Shown one piece after another: positions 41,643 to 54,208 of a DNA stretch of 64,000 nt. The notes under the pieces were generated by a model. That model made no database searches, had not been told where the DNA came from, and was given only the letters and a program-made list of their open reading frames with translations. Made by a program: the position numbers and the translations under genes. Source of the DNA: Haematobia irritans (Eukaryota > Arthropoda > Insecta > Diptera > Muscidae); assembly GCF_050003625.1 (NCBI RefSeq), contig NC_134398.1, positions 27,621,211-27,685,210 of the forward strand. Direction: 5' to 3'. The first letter of the stretch is position 1. Each line of letters opens with the position of its first letter.

Positions 41643-43024
41643 CTCTAACCGAGCGAGAAGAGTTTTTGCTGCAACTGCAGGTAAACGAATTTTCCAGTGT
41701 GACATTTATTTCCATTATTTGCTTAACGATACAAGCTAGTAGTTAGTCCGTCCATCAGTTTGTCTGTCTTTCGGTCTATCCCATTTTCCTTGCCTGCCTG
41801 CCTGCCTGTTTTCCCTAAAAACCCTGGCCGTTTGTGTGATCCCTTGAACAAAAGCACTTTTCACCTTTTTTTTTGAAATCCTCCCATATGGATATTGTTT
41901 ATGGTCCCTAGGCATTAAAGAGGATTAATGCGGCCAAGGGTGGATTTTAAGAGTTTCAATTGAGTTCAGTTTTATTACCCTGGAGTGAGTAACGGCAACT
42001 ACAATTGTCCGTCCATCCCATCCAAGGGTTTTGTTCGTCCGTCCGTCCGTCTGTCCTATTTTTGGGTCTATGTGTGCATTGTCAATTTTCCATACTGGGA
42101 ATCCATTTGTTCAGCCTTTGATTTTGGGAATTGTTTCTACGACGAGGCGACTCTACAGGATATCAATTGTTTTGAAGTATGAACACTAATTAATTTTTCA
42201 TTTCGTTTCGTTTTCCTTTGAATACTCCCTGCTTTTCCCCCACTTCCCGAGAGTTCATATAAATTGTGTCATATGTATGTTTTTCGTTTTTTTGTTTTTT
42301 TTTTATTGCGACCATTGATCTTTTTCTCTTCGTATTTAGACACCCTGCTGTGTTTTTCCTTCGTCAATTTCACAAAAAAAATCTTTGTCGCCCTTTTTTA
42401 GATTAAAAAAAAAAACTATTCCAAAAAGATACCTCCCCTATTATCACATTAGACAGTTTTTTCCGACACAAGATGTTTTTTTTTTATTAAAAATAATACT
42501 CCGTTTTTTTGTGGATGGGTTTCTTTTTCTACATAATTTATTACATGCTTAAGATTGTCTATTGATTTTGGATTCTTCTTATGATTCTATGAAGGGGGCG
42601 TTTTCGAATGGCAGGTGAGTTCGAAAGTTATAAGGGGTTTTCATTAATTTCTATAGAAGGGGGAACATCTATTGAATTGACTTCTTGTCTTGGAATTGCT
42701 ATACATAGTCAAGCAAAGAGGGCACTTTGTATGTGGAAAAGTCATAGAGACGTGGGAAAAATGATTCCACTGAAGAGAAATGTCAGTTTTCTGAAGAACT
42801 TGTTAATATGGTCAATTAATTCTTATTAAGGTGACTTTATGACATTAGATTCGCTTAATTGTTGATTGGTAATAAATTTTCTAATTTTTGGATAAGAATT
42901 AAACCAGGCCAAGAAGATAATCCCTTGGAACAAAGTAATACTAAAATTAATAATAAAAAAAAAACAATTAAATAATAGGACATTTAGAGAGAACAAGTGA
43001 ATGTTTACGGATACAATTAAACAA
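41643..43024. other. Upstream region of FRPYAL gene 2, no gene seen
   Basis: Largely unique, with short simple repeats: (cctg)n at about 41797-41810 and gtccgtccgtccgtctgtcc at about 42037-42056. T-rich runs lie at 42280-42500. Likely regulatory DNA, but no specific site is claimed. Confidence 0.45.
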
Positions 43025-43257
43025 AACAAGTATATACGGCCAGGACGAAGCTTATGTACCCTCCACCATGGATTGCGTAGAAACTTCTACTGAAGACTGT
43101 CATCCACAATCGAATTACTTGGGTTGCGGTAACACTTGCCGATGGCAAGGTATCTTAAAACTTCCTAACACCGTCTTCTAAATTACAAGGTAGTCCATAC
43201 GTAGTATATATTAAACTAAAAAAGGCCGATTAAATACGTATATAATTAAGTTTAAAG

Positions 43258-45306
43258 CAGGGATCCGGAGCGGAGCGTGGAGCGGAGCGGAGCAAGCCCT
43301 TTTTTGCCGGAGCGGGAGCGGCATTTCTAAAATCCGGAGCGGAGCGGGGCGGTTTCCAAATGAAAAACCGCTCCGCTCCGAATAAAATATTACTTTCTTT
43401 CAAAAACGGCAAATGTCAAAATATATCTCTAGTATGTGTTATAAAAGTAACAACAGTACTTTCGATCAATTTCATCCCGTATTACTACAAAGATGTTTGT
43501 AATGAACGTCAAATAAATGCAATTAAACGATCTTATTTATATTTAATTTTTTAGTTTTCTACATTGAAAAAAATATTGTCGTGAAGTCAAAGATTTCATG
43601 TCCTTAGAATAAGAATGCAAATTTTGCTTAACATGGAAGACGCATTTCTCTAAAATAAAGTTTTTTCCTTGTCCAAAAGTCAATAAATTTTTGAATGAAG
43701 TTGTAATGTTCTTACAATTAATTGATTTTACTTAAAAATGTGTATCATAACATGAAAGATAAAATTTTTGAGGTAAGGTCAACGTGACTTTAATAATTAA
43801 GAAAAATTCTTTTTTTTTTTCAGTGTAAGGACATTCATATTTGCTTTACTATTGTACTATATCCTAGCATTCTCTTATTTCTGATATTAGTTCTCGAAAA
43901 TTTAATTAAAATTATGGATAGTTTCAATTTTGGTTGAAAAATGTGCGCATATACATTTATTTTAAGTTTTTTCTCACATTGAAAAATAATGACTTGCTTT
44001 GTATTATTGTATGTTATCTACTTTTTTTTGAGAACGAACATTTCTTAAAAACGCTGTTCGAAAATGTATTTTTACAATAAAGGGAAAAAAGCGAAATTAG
44101 GTAACACTAGATCTGAGTAAGAATATTCGTAGGTATACCACGGACTGATTTCGATGGAGGTTGTTGCAAACATAAACATACACACACACATTACAAATAT
44201 AACAAAACCTCTTCTCTACGTCTGTTGCAAAACAAAAAAAAAAAACTTTCGGAGTGTAGTTACTTCTACTCTGTGTATAGACTTTCAATTCCAATCAGCG
44301 TTGCCGTTTTGGTCCGATCGGACCAAAATTGGTCCAAAAGATTTATAATTTTTAAATTTGGTCCGATGGTCGGACCAAACGGAATTTGGTCCATTTTGGT
44401 CCATTTTCATAAATTTGGTTTCTATCACATATTAAATAGTAGATAGTGCACCGCAAATAATATTGTCGGGAGGCCAAATATTTCACATGCTCAAAATACG
44501 TATACGAATTTTGGTTAGAATAGAAGACATATTTCCCTGAATTAAAGTTTTTTCCTTGTCTAAAAGTCTCTAAACTTTTCAATGAAGTCTGTTTGTCCTT
44601 ATAGCTAAGTGATTCGACATAAAAATGTGTATCCTAACATGAATGAAAATTTCGTTTTAATGAAGTCAAAATGGATTTAATATTCTGAAAAAAATCTTCA
44701 ATATTAATAAAATGTTTCAACACGTTGTTTTAAAGTCATTATACCCTAAACCACATAGTGGTCAGGGTATAATAAGTTTGATCTGCCAAAAAATGTGCCT
44801 ACCAGAAATATTGATTTTAGACCCCATAAAATATATACCGATCGACAGGATTCCGGTCGCAATTATTAACCGATTTTGATGAAGTTTGGTACAGGGAGTT
44901 TTTTTGGGCACAAGGACGAACGCTATTGAATTTGGAAGAAATCGGATCAAATTTAGATATAGCTCCCATATATATGTATTGCCCGATTTCGACAAATGGG
45001 GTCACGTTGCACTTTTTTACTAACCGATCGTCGTCAAATTTAGCACAAAATAATCTTCTGTATCATCCTTTAAGTCTGAAAATTTCATCGAAATCGGTTC
45101 AGATTTAGCTATAGCTCCCATATATGTACCGCCCGATTTTTCTAAATAAAATAAAACTCAATTGAACCAATAATACAATGTTTGTACTATAATTTTCTCG
45201 AAGAGGAGCGGAGCGATTTTTTTTCTCGGAGCGGAGCGGTTTTTTTTTCTCCGGAGCGGGAGCGGAGCGGAGCGGAGCGAAAAAAATGGACCGCTCCGGA
45301 TCCCTG
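43258..45306. mobile_element. hAT-like element with GGAGCGG-rich ends (2049 bp)
   Basis: The exact 8-bp target duplication gtttaaag lies at 43250-43257 and 45307-45314. The perfect 16-bp inverted repeats are cagggatccggagcgg (43258-43273) and its complement (45291-45306). The first and last 100-130 bp are dense in ggagcgg; the AT-rich interior contains other MITEs (43561-43828, 44445-44735), a cagcgttgcc terminus at 44297, and a family C fragment (44738-45150). No transposase found. Confidence 0.88.
43561..43828. mobile_element. 268-bp MITE with ACA(T/C)TGAAAAAAA ends
   Basis: The left end acattgaaaaaaatat and right end ttttttttcagtgt form imperfect inverted repeats. The interior (gtcaaagatttcatgtcctt) recurs at about 44470, 48155 and, inverted, 31075. 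Confidence 0.65.
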
Positions 45307-48275
45307 GTTTAAAGTTTCTATAGAAATAAAATTTTGACAAAATAAAATTTTAACAACATTTTCTATAGAAGTAAAATTTGGAAAAAAATTTCTATAGAAA
45401 TAAAATTTGGAAAAAAATTTTCTATAGAAATAAAATTTTGACAAAATTTTCTATAGAAATAAAATTTTGACAAAATTTTCTATAGAAATAACATTTTGAC
45501 AATGTTTTCCATAAAAATAAAATGTTGGTAGATTATTTTTGGCTCGAGTGGCAACCATGAATATGAACCGATATGGACCAATTTTTGTGTGATTGGGGAT
45601 CGGCTATATATAACTATAGACCGATATGGACCAATTTTGGCATGGATATTAGCGGTCTTATACTAACACCACGTTGCAAATTTCAACCGGATCGGATGAA
45701 TTTTGCTCCTCCAAGAGGCTCCGGAGATCAAATCTGGGGAACGGTTTATATGGGGGCTATATATAATTATGGACCGATATGGAGCAATTCTTGCGTGTTT
45801 GTTAGAGACCACATTATAACACCATGTTCCAAATTTCAACCGGATCGGATGAATTTTGCACCTCCAAGAGGCTCCGGAGGACAAATCTGGGAATCGATTT
45901 ATATGGGGTCTATATATAATTATGGACCGATATGGACCAATTTTTGCATGGTCATTAGAGAATATATACCAACACCATGTACCAAATTTCGTTTCTTAGA
46001 GGCTCCGCAAGCCAAATCGGGGGATCGGTTTATATGGGGGCTATATATAATTATGGACCGATGTGGACCAATTTTTGCATGGTCATTAGAGAACATATAC
46101 CAATACCATGTACCAAATTTCAGCCGGATCGGATGAAATTGCTGCTCTTAGAGGCTCCGCAAGCCAAATCGGGGGATCGGTTTATATGGGGGCTATATAC
46201 AATTATGGACCAATGTGGACCAATTTTTGCATGGTTGTTAGAGACCATATACTAACACCATGTACCAAATTTCAGCCGGATCGGATGAAATTTGCTTCTC
46301 TTAGAGCGATCGCAAGGCAAATTTGGGGGTCCGTTTATATGGGGGCTATACGTAAAAGTGGACCGATATGGCCCATTTGCAACACCATCCGACCTACATC
46401 AATAACAACTACTTGTGCCAAGTTTCAAGTCGATAGCTTGTTTCGTTCGGAAGTTAGCGTGATTTCAACAGACGGACGGACGGACATGCTCAGATCGACT
46501 CAGAATTTCACCACGACCCAGAATATATATACTTTATGGGGACTTAGAGCAATATGTCGATGTGTTACAAACGGAATGACAAAGTTAATATACCCCCATC
46601 CTATGGTGGAGGGTATAGAAAAAAAAAACAACAAGTTCAGTAGGGCCGAATCTGAAATACCCACCACCATGATTCAAATATTATAGATTCCTTTCAAATT
46701 TCAGGGAGTTTGATGACAGATATTCTCCCAAGCAGAGCAGTTCAACCAGTACACTTCCCGAAGATAAATGTAAAGATTTTACCTATGAAGACTATATCAG
46801 ATTCTGGATTTATAAGAACCATTTTTGTTTGAGTTTTAGAGGAATCATAACTATCTCTTGTAGGTGTGTATGAAAATGGTGAAATAACGCCTTGATTTGA
46901 AATCTAAAATCTGTAGATTTTTACCCAAATTATTTAAATGATTACGAGAAGTAAAATCTGGTCATTTAAACATTCAGTTTCAAGCAATTTTCAAGAAGTG
47001 AAATCGGCTTATATGGATGCTTTACCAAATGGACCGATAAGAAGTAAATCCTATATCCTATACTAAAATATGGACCGATACACACCGTTTTCGGCACACT
47101 TCTTTATGGTCCTAAAATACTTCTAGATTTAAAATATCAAGCAAATTGAATAAAAATTACGGTTTCTAGAATCCCAAAACAATATTCAATTTCAGGCAAA
47201 TTGAACAACAACTACGGTTTCTACAAGCCCAAAAAGTAAAATCGGGAGATCGGTCTATATGGGGGCTATACAAAAACATGGACCGATACTCATCATTTTT
47301 GGCACACTGTTTGTGGTCCTAAAATACCTCTAGATTTCCAATTCCAGGCAAATTGGATAAAAACTACGGATTCTAGAAGCCCTAGAAGTATAATCGGGAG
47401 ATCGGTCTATATGGGGGCTATACCAAAACATGGACCGATACTCATCATTTTCAGTATACCTTTTTATGGTCCTAAAATACCTCTAGATTTCCAATTTGAG
47501 GCAAATTGGATAAAAACTACGGTGAAATCGGGAAATCGGTCTATATGGGGGTTATACCAAAACATGGACCAGTACTCAAAATTTGTGGCACACCTCTTTG
47601 TGGTCGTAAAATACCTTTAGATTTCCAATGTCAGACAAATTGGATAAAAACTACGGATCCTATAAGTCCAAGAAGTAAAATCAGGATATCGGTTTATATG
47701 GGGACTATACCAAAACATGGACCCATACTCACAATTTTTGGCACACCTCTTTATGGTCCTAAAATACTTCCAATTTCAGGCAAAGTGGATAAAAACTACA
47801 GATTCTAGAAGCCCAAGAAGTAAAATCGGAACTTGACCTGCCTGCAGACAAAAGACGAGTTTGTGCAAAATTTCAGCACGATTGCTTCATTATTGAGGAC
47901 TATAGCGTGATTACAACCAGCGTTGCCAATTTAGCTTTTTTCCCGCTAGATTTGGCTTTTTTTGAAGACGTTTAGCGGGAAAAAAATGCATTTAGCTTTT
48001 AGTTTTTTTTCTGGCTTTTTTTTCATGACCCTTTTAGCTATTTCTGGCTTTTTTTATTTTCGACATGTTCCTATTGAAATATGGATAAGACTTCGTTTTT
48101 ATCTGAATTGTGAAATGTGAATTGCTTTGTACACTGAACAAATATTTTCGTGAGGCCAAAGATTTCATGTCCTTAAAATATGAACGCGAATTTTGGTTAT
48201 AATAGCATTGGTGAATTTCTCTTATATAAACTGTGTTCCTTGTCCAAAAGCCGATAAAGTCGTTTTGTGCTTATA

Positions 48276-49209
48276 AAGGGTGATTTGTTAAGAGCTTGAT
48301 AACTTTTTTTTTAAAAAAAACGCATAAAATTTGCAAAATCTCATCGGTTCTTTATTTGAAACGTTAGATTGGTCCATGACATTTACTTTTTGAAGATAAT
48401 TTCATTTAAATGTTGACCGCGGCTGCGTCTTAGGTGGTCCATTCGGAAAGTCCAATTTTGGGCAACTTTTTCGAGCATTTCGGCCGGAATAGCCCGAATT
48501 TCTTCGGAAATGTTGTCTTCCAAAGCTGGAATAGTTGCTGGCTTATTTCTGTAGACTTTAGACTTGACGTAGCCCCACAAAAAACAGTCTAAAGGCGTCA
48601 AATCGCATGATCTTGGTGGCCAACTTACCGGTCCATTTCTTGAGATGAATTGTTCTCCGAAGTTTTCCCTCAAAATGGCCATAGAATCGCGAGCTGTGTG
48701 GCATGTAGCGCCATCTTGTTGAAACCACATGTTAACCAAGTTCAGTTCTTCCATTTTTGGCAACAAAAAGTTTGTTAGCATCGAACGATAGCGATCGCCA
48801 TTCACCGTAACGTTGCGTCCAACAGCATCTTTGAAAAAATACGGTCCAATGATTCCACCAGCGTACAAACCACACCAAACAGTGCATTTTTCGGGATGCA
48901 TGGGCAGTTCTTGAACGGCTTCTGGTTGCTCTTCACTCCAAATGCGGCAATTTTGCTTATTTACGTAGCCATTCAACCAGAAATGAGCCTCATCGCTGAA
49001 CAAAATTTGTCGATAAAAAAGCGGATTTTCTGCCAACTTTTCTAGGGCCCATTCACTGAAAATTCGACGTTGTGGCTCGTTAGTAAGTCTATTCATGATG
49101 AAATGTCAAAGCATACTGAGCATCTTTCTCTTTGACACCATGTCTGAAATCCCACGTGATCTGTCAAATACTAATGCATGAAAATCCTAACCTCAAAAGA
49201 ATCACCCTT
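48276..49209 (-). mobile_element. DD41D (rosa-like) mariner, copy 2, internally deleted
   Basis: The ends aagggtgatt and aatcaccctt are flanked by TA (48274-48275, 49210-49211); 934 bp. It interrupts a MITE inside the hAT-like element. Confidence 0.88.
48383..49096 (-). CDS. DD41D mariner transposase lacking most of the DNA-binding domain (237 aa)
   Basis: Open from ATG 49096 to TAA 48383-48385. After MNRLTNE the frame jumps to PQRRIFSEWALEKLAENPLF, which joins the extreme N-terminus to the linker before the catalytic core. The helix-turn-helix region is missing (copy 1 shows part of it). Catalytic Asp motifs FSDEAHF, QQDGATCHTA and DLTPLDCFLWGY are intact. It might still be expressed as a truncated protein but is unlikely to bind its own ends. 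Confidence 0.8.
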   Translation of the reverse strand: MNRLTNEPQRRIFSEWALEKLAENPLFYRQILFSDEAHFWLNGYVNKQNCRIWSEEQPEAVQELPMHPEKCTVWCGLYAGGIIGPYFFKDAVGRNVTVNGDRYRSMLTNFLLPKMEELNLVNMWFQQDGATCHTARDSMAILRENFGEQFISRNGPVSWPPRSCDLTPLDCFLWGYVKSKVYRNKPATIPALEDNISEEIRAIPAEMLEKVAQNWTFRMDHLRRSRGQHLNEIIFKK

Positions 49210-49268
49210 TAGTTAAGTGCTTCAACTTACAAATGGGTATCTTTTCATGAAAGATGAAATAGTCTTTA

Positions 49269-50222
49269 TACACGCTCACAAAAAATCGCTTCTGTAACAT
49301 ATACTCCCAAACATATTTTGCTTCAAGCATATACATTTTTGGGTATTGCCCAAACATTTATATGTTTGATCTCTTCCAATATATAATATGTTTGAAAGCA
49401 TATTGGTCTAAACAATATATGTTTGGGTAGTCTAAGTTCCAAACATTTTGTATTTTTGCATCCAAATTCAATAATGTTGTCTTCCAAAACAACAATATGT
49501 TATTATATGAACATATAATATGTTTGGAAGCATTTTGCACCCAACATTATTATATGCTTAAAAAAAATCTCAACATTTTATTTATTTATTTATATATTTA
49601 CAATCATAATGAATTATGAAAATAAACAGGTAATATAGGTGCTGACAACATAGGTTTTCGACCTGAATGCTCAAAATTTTGTTGTTGTATATTCCCCCAC
49701 ATCTTTCTCACTTCCACGAGATTTTTTAGTTCTTAGCACCTTTTTCTGTAATACAAACATTGTAGAAGAAATTATTCAATTGTATGATTTTTTTATTTTA
49801 ATTTTACCTTTTGCCGGACGGGGATTCGAACAGCGGACCACACAGTTTGTAAGGATCAAAGAAGTAGCTGATCAATTGCCCAAGGAAAAATAAAATGTTA
49901 ATTTTGTAATAACAAGCAACAACCACCAACTTAATTCAATATCGCTCCCTGTTAAATAGCGTTCCAAGCTACTAAACACATATATGTTTATAGGCTATTT
50001 CTAAATTAATATATGTTTGCATCCAAGCATATTATATTTACAAACATTTTATGTCCCAAACATAATATGTTCTAACATATTAACATATATGTCCCAAACA
50101 TGTTATGCTAGTTTATGAACATTATATGCTTGCACTCAAAAATATTGTGTTTAAAAATGTGTGTTCCAAACATATAATGTTTATAGCCAAACATATGAAA
50201 AACAGTCTTTTTCATCCGTGTA
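49269..50222. mobile_element. Non-autonomous element with CAAACATATTATG motifs (about 950 bp)
   Basis: Short inverted ends tacacg and cgtgta. Both flanks are rich in caaacata/tatgtttg motifs. A central segment (49800-49885), read on the minus strand, has a B-box-like gttcgaatccccgtccgg preceded by a tRNA-like stretch, so a small tRNA-derived insert may be present. The right part matches 24490-24740. Confidence 0.55.
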
Positions 50223-51361
50223 TATGTGGAGTTTTTGTATCTTGACCACAAACCAAAATAGCGTTCAAAAATAGAAGAGGTTTTGTAACATTTTATTTTA
50301 AAAACGTAACATAGAATAATTTCTACTTAAAGTCGAGTCTGAATATGGAAATTTAAGTTGTCGTTAGCACGTTTTTAAAGCATGATAGCTCATGAAGAAA
50401 AAGCTGAAAAAACGAATAAATTCAAATTTGACTCGGAATCAATACCAAAATCATTAGTGTACAAAATCTTTGGAACCGAACATAGAAATTATATAATAAT
50501 AAATAAAATAATAATAAAGTTTTGAATGTGGTATTATTTTTTTTAACATAAAAAAATGCAATAAAAAAATCGTAGTGATAAGATCAAAACAAATCTGCTA
50601 TTTATTAATGGATTGGACAACAATAGGTTTGTATGGGAAATTTTCGAATAAAAGTTATTCAGTATAAACTTGCAAGACAGTTAGAATGGGTTTTATTCTC
50701 TTGGGTAATATTAGGAGAAGTGTACACGTTCACGGCTTTATCATTAATTCAGTTAAAACGAAATATATTGATATTTTCTAATGCAGTTCTATGTGATATT
50801 GTGCAATATATCGCATATTGGACTTGTTGATGATTAACTAGCTGATAATCGCAAGTTTACTGGGAAAAATGTTTTTACTAGGAAATATAAACGAAGGACT
50901 TCCAGTAAAAATTTGTGATAGTAATCAAAATGTATCGAGTACGCAAACATAGCTAATATAACTTAGATTTTCTTACAGTCTCATAGAAATGGAAATAAAA
51001 TGAATACAATTAAAATAATATGCATTTTAAGTGAAATAAAACCATTAAGTTTGTTAAATTTCAATTAAAAATGTGACTTTTGATACAAAAAAAATTTAGC
51101 TTTTTTTTTCTAGTTATTTTTTAAAATTATTTAGCTTTTTTTGGCTAGTTTTTTGGACAAATCTAGCGGTTTTTGGTGAAACAATTCTGGCAACGCTGAT
51201 TACAACAGACAGACATGACTATATCGTCTGAGAATTTCTCCCTGATCAAGAATATATATACTTTATATAGTCGGAAATCGATATTCCGATGTGTTACAAA
51301 CGGAATGACAAACTTATTATACTCCCGTCACCATTCTATGGTGGTGGGTCTATAGTAAAAA

Positions 51362-52266
51362 AAAATTGGTAAAATTCTCTAGAATTTAAAGTAAAATTTG
51401 GAAAAATTTTTCTATAGAAATAACATTTTGACAATGTTTTCTATCAAAATAAAATTTGGTAGATTATTTTTGGCTGGAGTGGCAACCATGATAATGAACC
51501 GATATGGACCAATTTTTGTGTGATTTGGGATCGGCTATACATAACTTTCGACCGATACGGACCAATTTTGGCATGGTTATTAGCGGCCTTATACGAACAC
51601 CACGGTGCAAATTTCAACCGGATCGGATGAATTTTGCTCCTCCAAGAGGCTCCGGAGATCAAATCTGGGAACGGTTTATATGGGGGCTATATATAATTAT
51701 GGACCGATGTGGACCAATTTTGGCATGGTCATTAGAGAACATATACCAACATCATGTACCAAATTTCAGTCGGATCGGATGAAATTTGCTTCTCTTAGAG
51801 GCTCCGCAAGCCAAATCGGGGGATCGGTTTATATGGGGGCTATATATAATTATGGACCGATATGGACCAATTTTTGCTTGGTTGTTAGAGACCATATACT
51901 AATACCATGTTGAAAATTTCAGCCGGATCGGATGAAATTTTCTTCTCTTAGAGCAATCGCAAGCCAAATTTGGGGGTCCGTTTATATGGGGGCTATACGT
52001 AAAAGTGGACCGATATGGCCCATTTGCAATACCATCCGACCTACATCAATAACAACTACTTGTGCCAAGTTTCAAGTCGATAGCTTGTTTCGTTCGGAAG
52101 TTAGCGTGATTTCAACAGACGGACGGACGGACATGCTCAGATCGACTCAGAATTTCACCACGACCCAGAATATATATACTTTATGGGGTCTTAGAGCAAT
52201 ACTTCGATGTGTTACAAACGGAATGACAAAGTTAATATACCCCCCATCCTATGGTGGAGGGTATAA
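51362..52266. mobile_element. Family A composite repeat, copy 4
   Basis: A short 29-bp block (51362-51460), the satellite-element right arm ggctggagtggcaaccatga, family A units, the agacggacggacggacatgc block (52119-52138), and the terminal cccatcctatggtggagggt end. Confidence 0.65.
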
Positions 52267-52886
52267 AAAGGCCGATTAAATACGTATATAATTAAGTTTA
52301 AAGTTTATATAGAAATAAAATTTTGACAAAATAAAATTTTGACAACATTTTCTATGGAAGTAAAATTTGGAAAAAAATTTGTATAGAAATAAAATTTGGA
52401 ACAAATTCTCTATAGAAATAAAATTTTGACAAATTTTCTATAGAAATAAAATTTTGACAAAATTTTCTATAGAAATAAAATGTTTACAAAATTTTCTATA
52501 GAAATAACATTTTGACAATAAAAATAAAATTTTGGTAGATTATTTTCGGCTCGAGTGGCAACCATGAATATGAACCGATATCCCACACACATTCTAACAC
52601 CATGTTCCAAATTTCAACGGGATCGGATGAATTGTGCTCCTCCAAGAGGCTCCGGAGGACAAATCTGGGAATCGATTTATATGGGGGCTATATATAATTA
52701 TGGACCGATATGGACCAATTTTTGCATGGTCATTAGAGAATATATACCAACACCATGTACCAAATTTCAGCCGGATCGGATGAAATTTTCGTGTCTTAGA
52801 GGCTCCGCAAGCCAAATCGGGGGATCGGTTTATATGGGGGCTATATATAATTATGGACCGATGTGGACCAATTTTTACATGGTCAT
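52267..52886. mobile_element. Family A composite repeat, copy 5, left part
   Basis: Starts aggccgattaaatacgtata, followed by 29-bp units (52310-52530), ggctcgagtggcaaccatga and two family A units. It is cut at 52886 by the second LINE copy; family A sequence resumes at 54889 and, after a mariner, at 56043. Confidence 0.6.
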
Positions 52887-52993
52887 TCTGTATTCAACCG
52901 TCGAACGGAACGGACGTGTTTTTCAATAGCGGATAAACTCATCGTAATAGGTACCTACTAAGAATTTCAAGTGTGGTGGGATATTAAGCCACC

Positions 52994-54208
52994 ATGCAGG
53001 GAAATTCCAAGTCATCCACTGGGTTGCTAACTTCAGGGCCCAGTGGACGGGTATTGACTGGTGTTATAAATCTGGGCAATGACCAAGAGTTAGGCCCATT
53101 TAGTCGACCTGTAGACGGTGGCGACACTATGACAAGTCGAACTTTTTCTAAAGTAACGACATCAAAAGGAGGTAATCCCTCACGAAAGAGATTCAAGGAA
53201 CGCAGAAATGCTTTGTTTATCCTAAAGAAGTTAGGATCAGTCGACCCAAGCACGCTGTCGGCTAAACAAAGCGACTCCTTAAAATGGGCTCAAGGAATTC
53301 TTGAGACTGGAAAAAGGGAACGATCGCCGGATGAGCTGCCATCCTCCAAAAGGGATCAAAGATCGTTTGCCTCAGTTGCTAAATACAGCCTTGTGATGGC
53401 TATCATTAATAAAGGAGCATTGGACGGTATGGTTCCAAAGCAAAAATGGGGGGAAATTGAGAATGCTCTGTCTGTCTACTCACAGGTGCTGGAAAAGTTT
53501 CCCGGCCCAGATCCTCGACACCAAGAGGCTGGTTGGTATCAAGGACGATTTAAGCTAATCGCATTTGAGGACCAGAGGTCTATAAAATGTTTTAAAGCTG
53601 CTCTGATACTAATTTGTGAAGTTTGGGAAGGAGCTGCTCTAGAGTTAGTCGAGAAGAAAGACATACCGGCTAGACCTAGAGCACATGCGTGGATACCTGC
53701 AAACCCTTCTGACCCTGAATCTATTTTAAATAGACTGAAACGATACAATCCAGATCTTCCAACAGCTGATTGGAAGGTTGGCCGTTTGGATGAAGTGGAT
53801 GGACCAAGACGGCATGCAGTGTTTATATTGAACACTCAGTCTTTGCCACATCTAGCAAAGTCCCAGGGCCGTGTATGTTATGGCTTTCATTACATCCAAA
53901 TGAAGGTATATAAAAACGATCAGCTAAAGGGTTCAGAAATGGACAATCCTCTGCCTGAATCAGAAGTAAGCGGATCCTCTTGCGAAGTCGAGGGAGATAC
54001 CAAAGTTGAAGACATGGATAGACACCGTATGCGAGAGGAGGTTTCTATTGTCTCAGAACTCACCAAAGTTAAACCTATGGTTATTGCGAGAGTCACCGAG
54101 ATCTCTGAAGACAACATTCTTGATGACTCGATTGAAGCGGCTGATGTGACGGTTGTTGAAAATCTCGATGGTCCTACGGATCCTCCAGATAAATCTTCAT
54201 CATTGTAA
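52994..54208 (+). CDS. LINE ORF1 protein, full length (404 aa, DUF4780-type)
   Basis: Uninterrupted from ATG (in ccaccATGC) to TAA. The N-terminus is Ser/Gly-rich and basic (RKRFKERRN, about residues 63-71). Residues about 120-310 contain FASVAKYSLVMAIINKG, EVWEGAALELVEKKDIPARP, HAWIPANPSDPESIL, NPDLPTADWKVG and RVCYGFHYIQMKVYK, the pattern of the DUF4780 domain found in ORF1 of Loa-type elements. The C-terminus is acidic. No CCHC knuckle. It probably binds the element's RNA. It overlaps ORF2 by 56 bp. Confidence 0.88.
   Translation: MQGNSKSSTGLLTSGPSGRVLTGVINLGNDQELGPFSRPVDGGDTMTSRTFSKVTTSKGGNPSRKRFKERRNALFILKKLGSVDPSTLSAKQSDSLKWAQGILETGKRERSPDELPSSKRDQRSFASVAKYSLVMAIINKGALDGMVPKQKWGEIENALSVYSQVLEKFPGPDPRHQEAGWYQGRFKLIAFEDQRSIKCFKAALILICEVWEGAALELVEKKDIPARPRAHAWIPANPSDPESILNRLKRYNPDLPTADWKVGRLDEVDGPRRHAVFILNTQSLPHLAKSQGRVCYGFHYIQMKVYKNDQLKGSEMDNPLPESEVSGSSCEVEGDTKVEDMDRHRMREEVSIVSELTKVKPMVIARVTEISEDNILDDSIEAADVTVVENLDGPTDPPDKSSSL

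Larger units (their letters stand above)
43025..46619. mobile_element. Family A composite repeat, copy 3, split by the GGAGCGG hAT-like element
   Basis: It begins acaagtatatacggccagga and includes gtaacacttgccgatggcaa to 43257. After the insertion (43258-45306) come 29-bp units (45315-45530), the right arm of the satellite element (ggctcgagtggcaacc), then family A units (gatcggtttatatgggggct) and the terminal block ending atcctatggtggagggtata. Successive ccggatcggatg motifs at 45687 and 45840 are 153 bp apart. Confidence 0.7.
47918..51198. mobile_element. hAT-like element with CAGCGTTGCCA ends (3281 bp), carrying nested insertions
   Basis: The exact 8-bp target duplication attacaac lies at 47910-47917 and 51199-51206. 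Inverted ends are cagcgttgcca and its complement tggcaacgctg. Subterminal sequence on both sides is rich in ttagctttttttggct. Inside are a MITE (about 48130-48275 plus 49210-49268) that itself holds a DD41D mariner, and the element at 49269-50222. The rest (about 50225-51050) is AT-rich with no coding evidence. Confidence 0.82.
46622..51350. mobile_element. Family B composite repeat, copy 2, split by a hAT-like element
   Basis: It begins acaacaagttcagtagggcc; units with the core tctatatgggggctatacca follow to 47917. It resumes at 51199 (attacaacagacagacatga) and ends at about caccattctatggtggtggg (51330-51349). The same order as the copy at 7985-10590. Confidence 0.65.

Noticed and set aside
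45573..46686. Open frames of 180-290 codons in family A units as host genes
   Set aside because: They follow the 153-bp repeat in many dispersed copies, with starts and stops at random unit positions. Kept only as a finding about period and frame.
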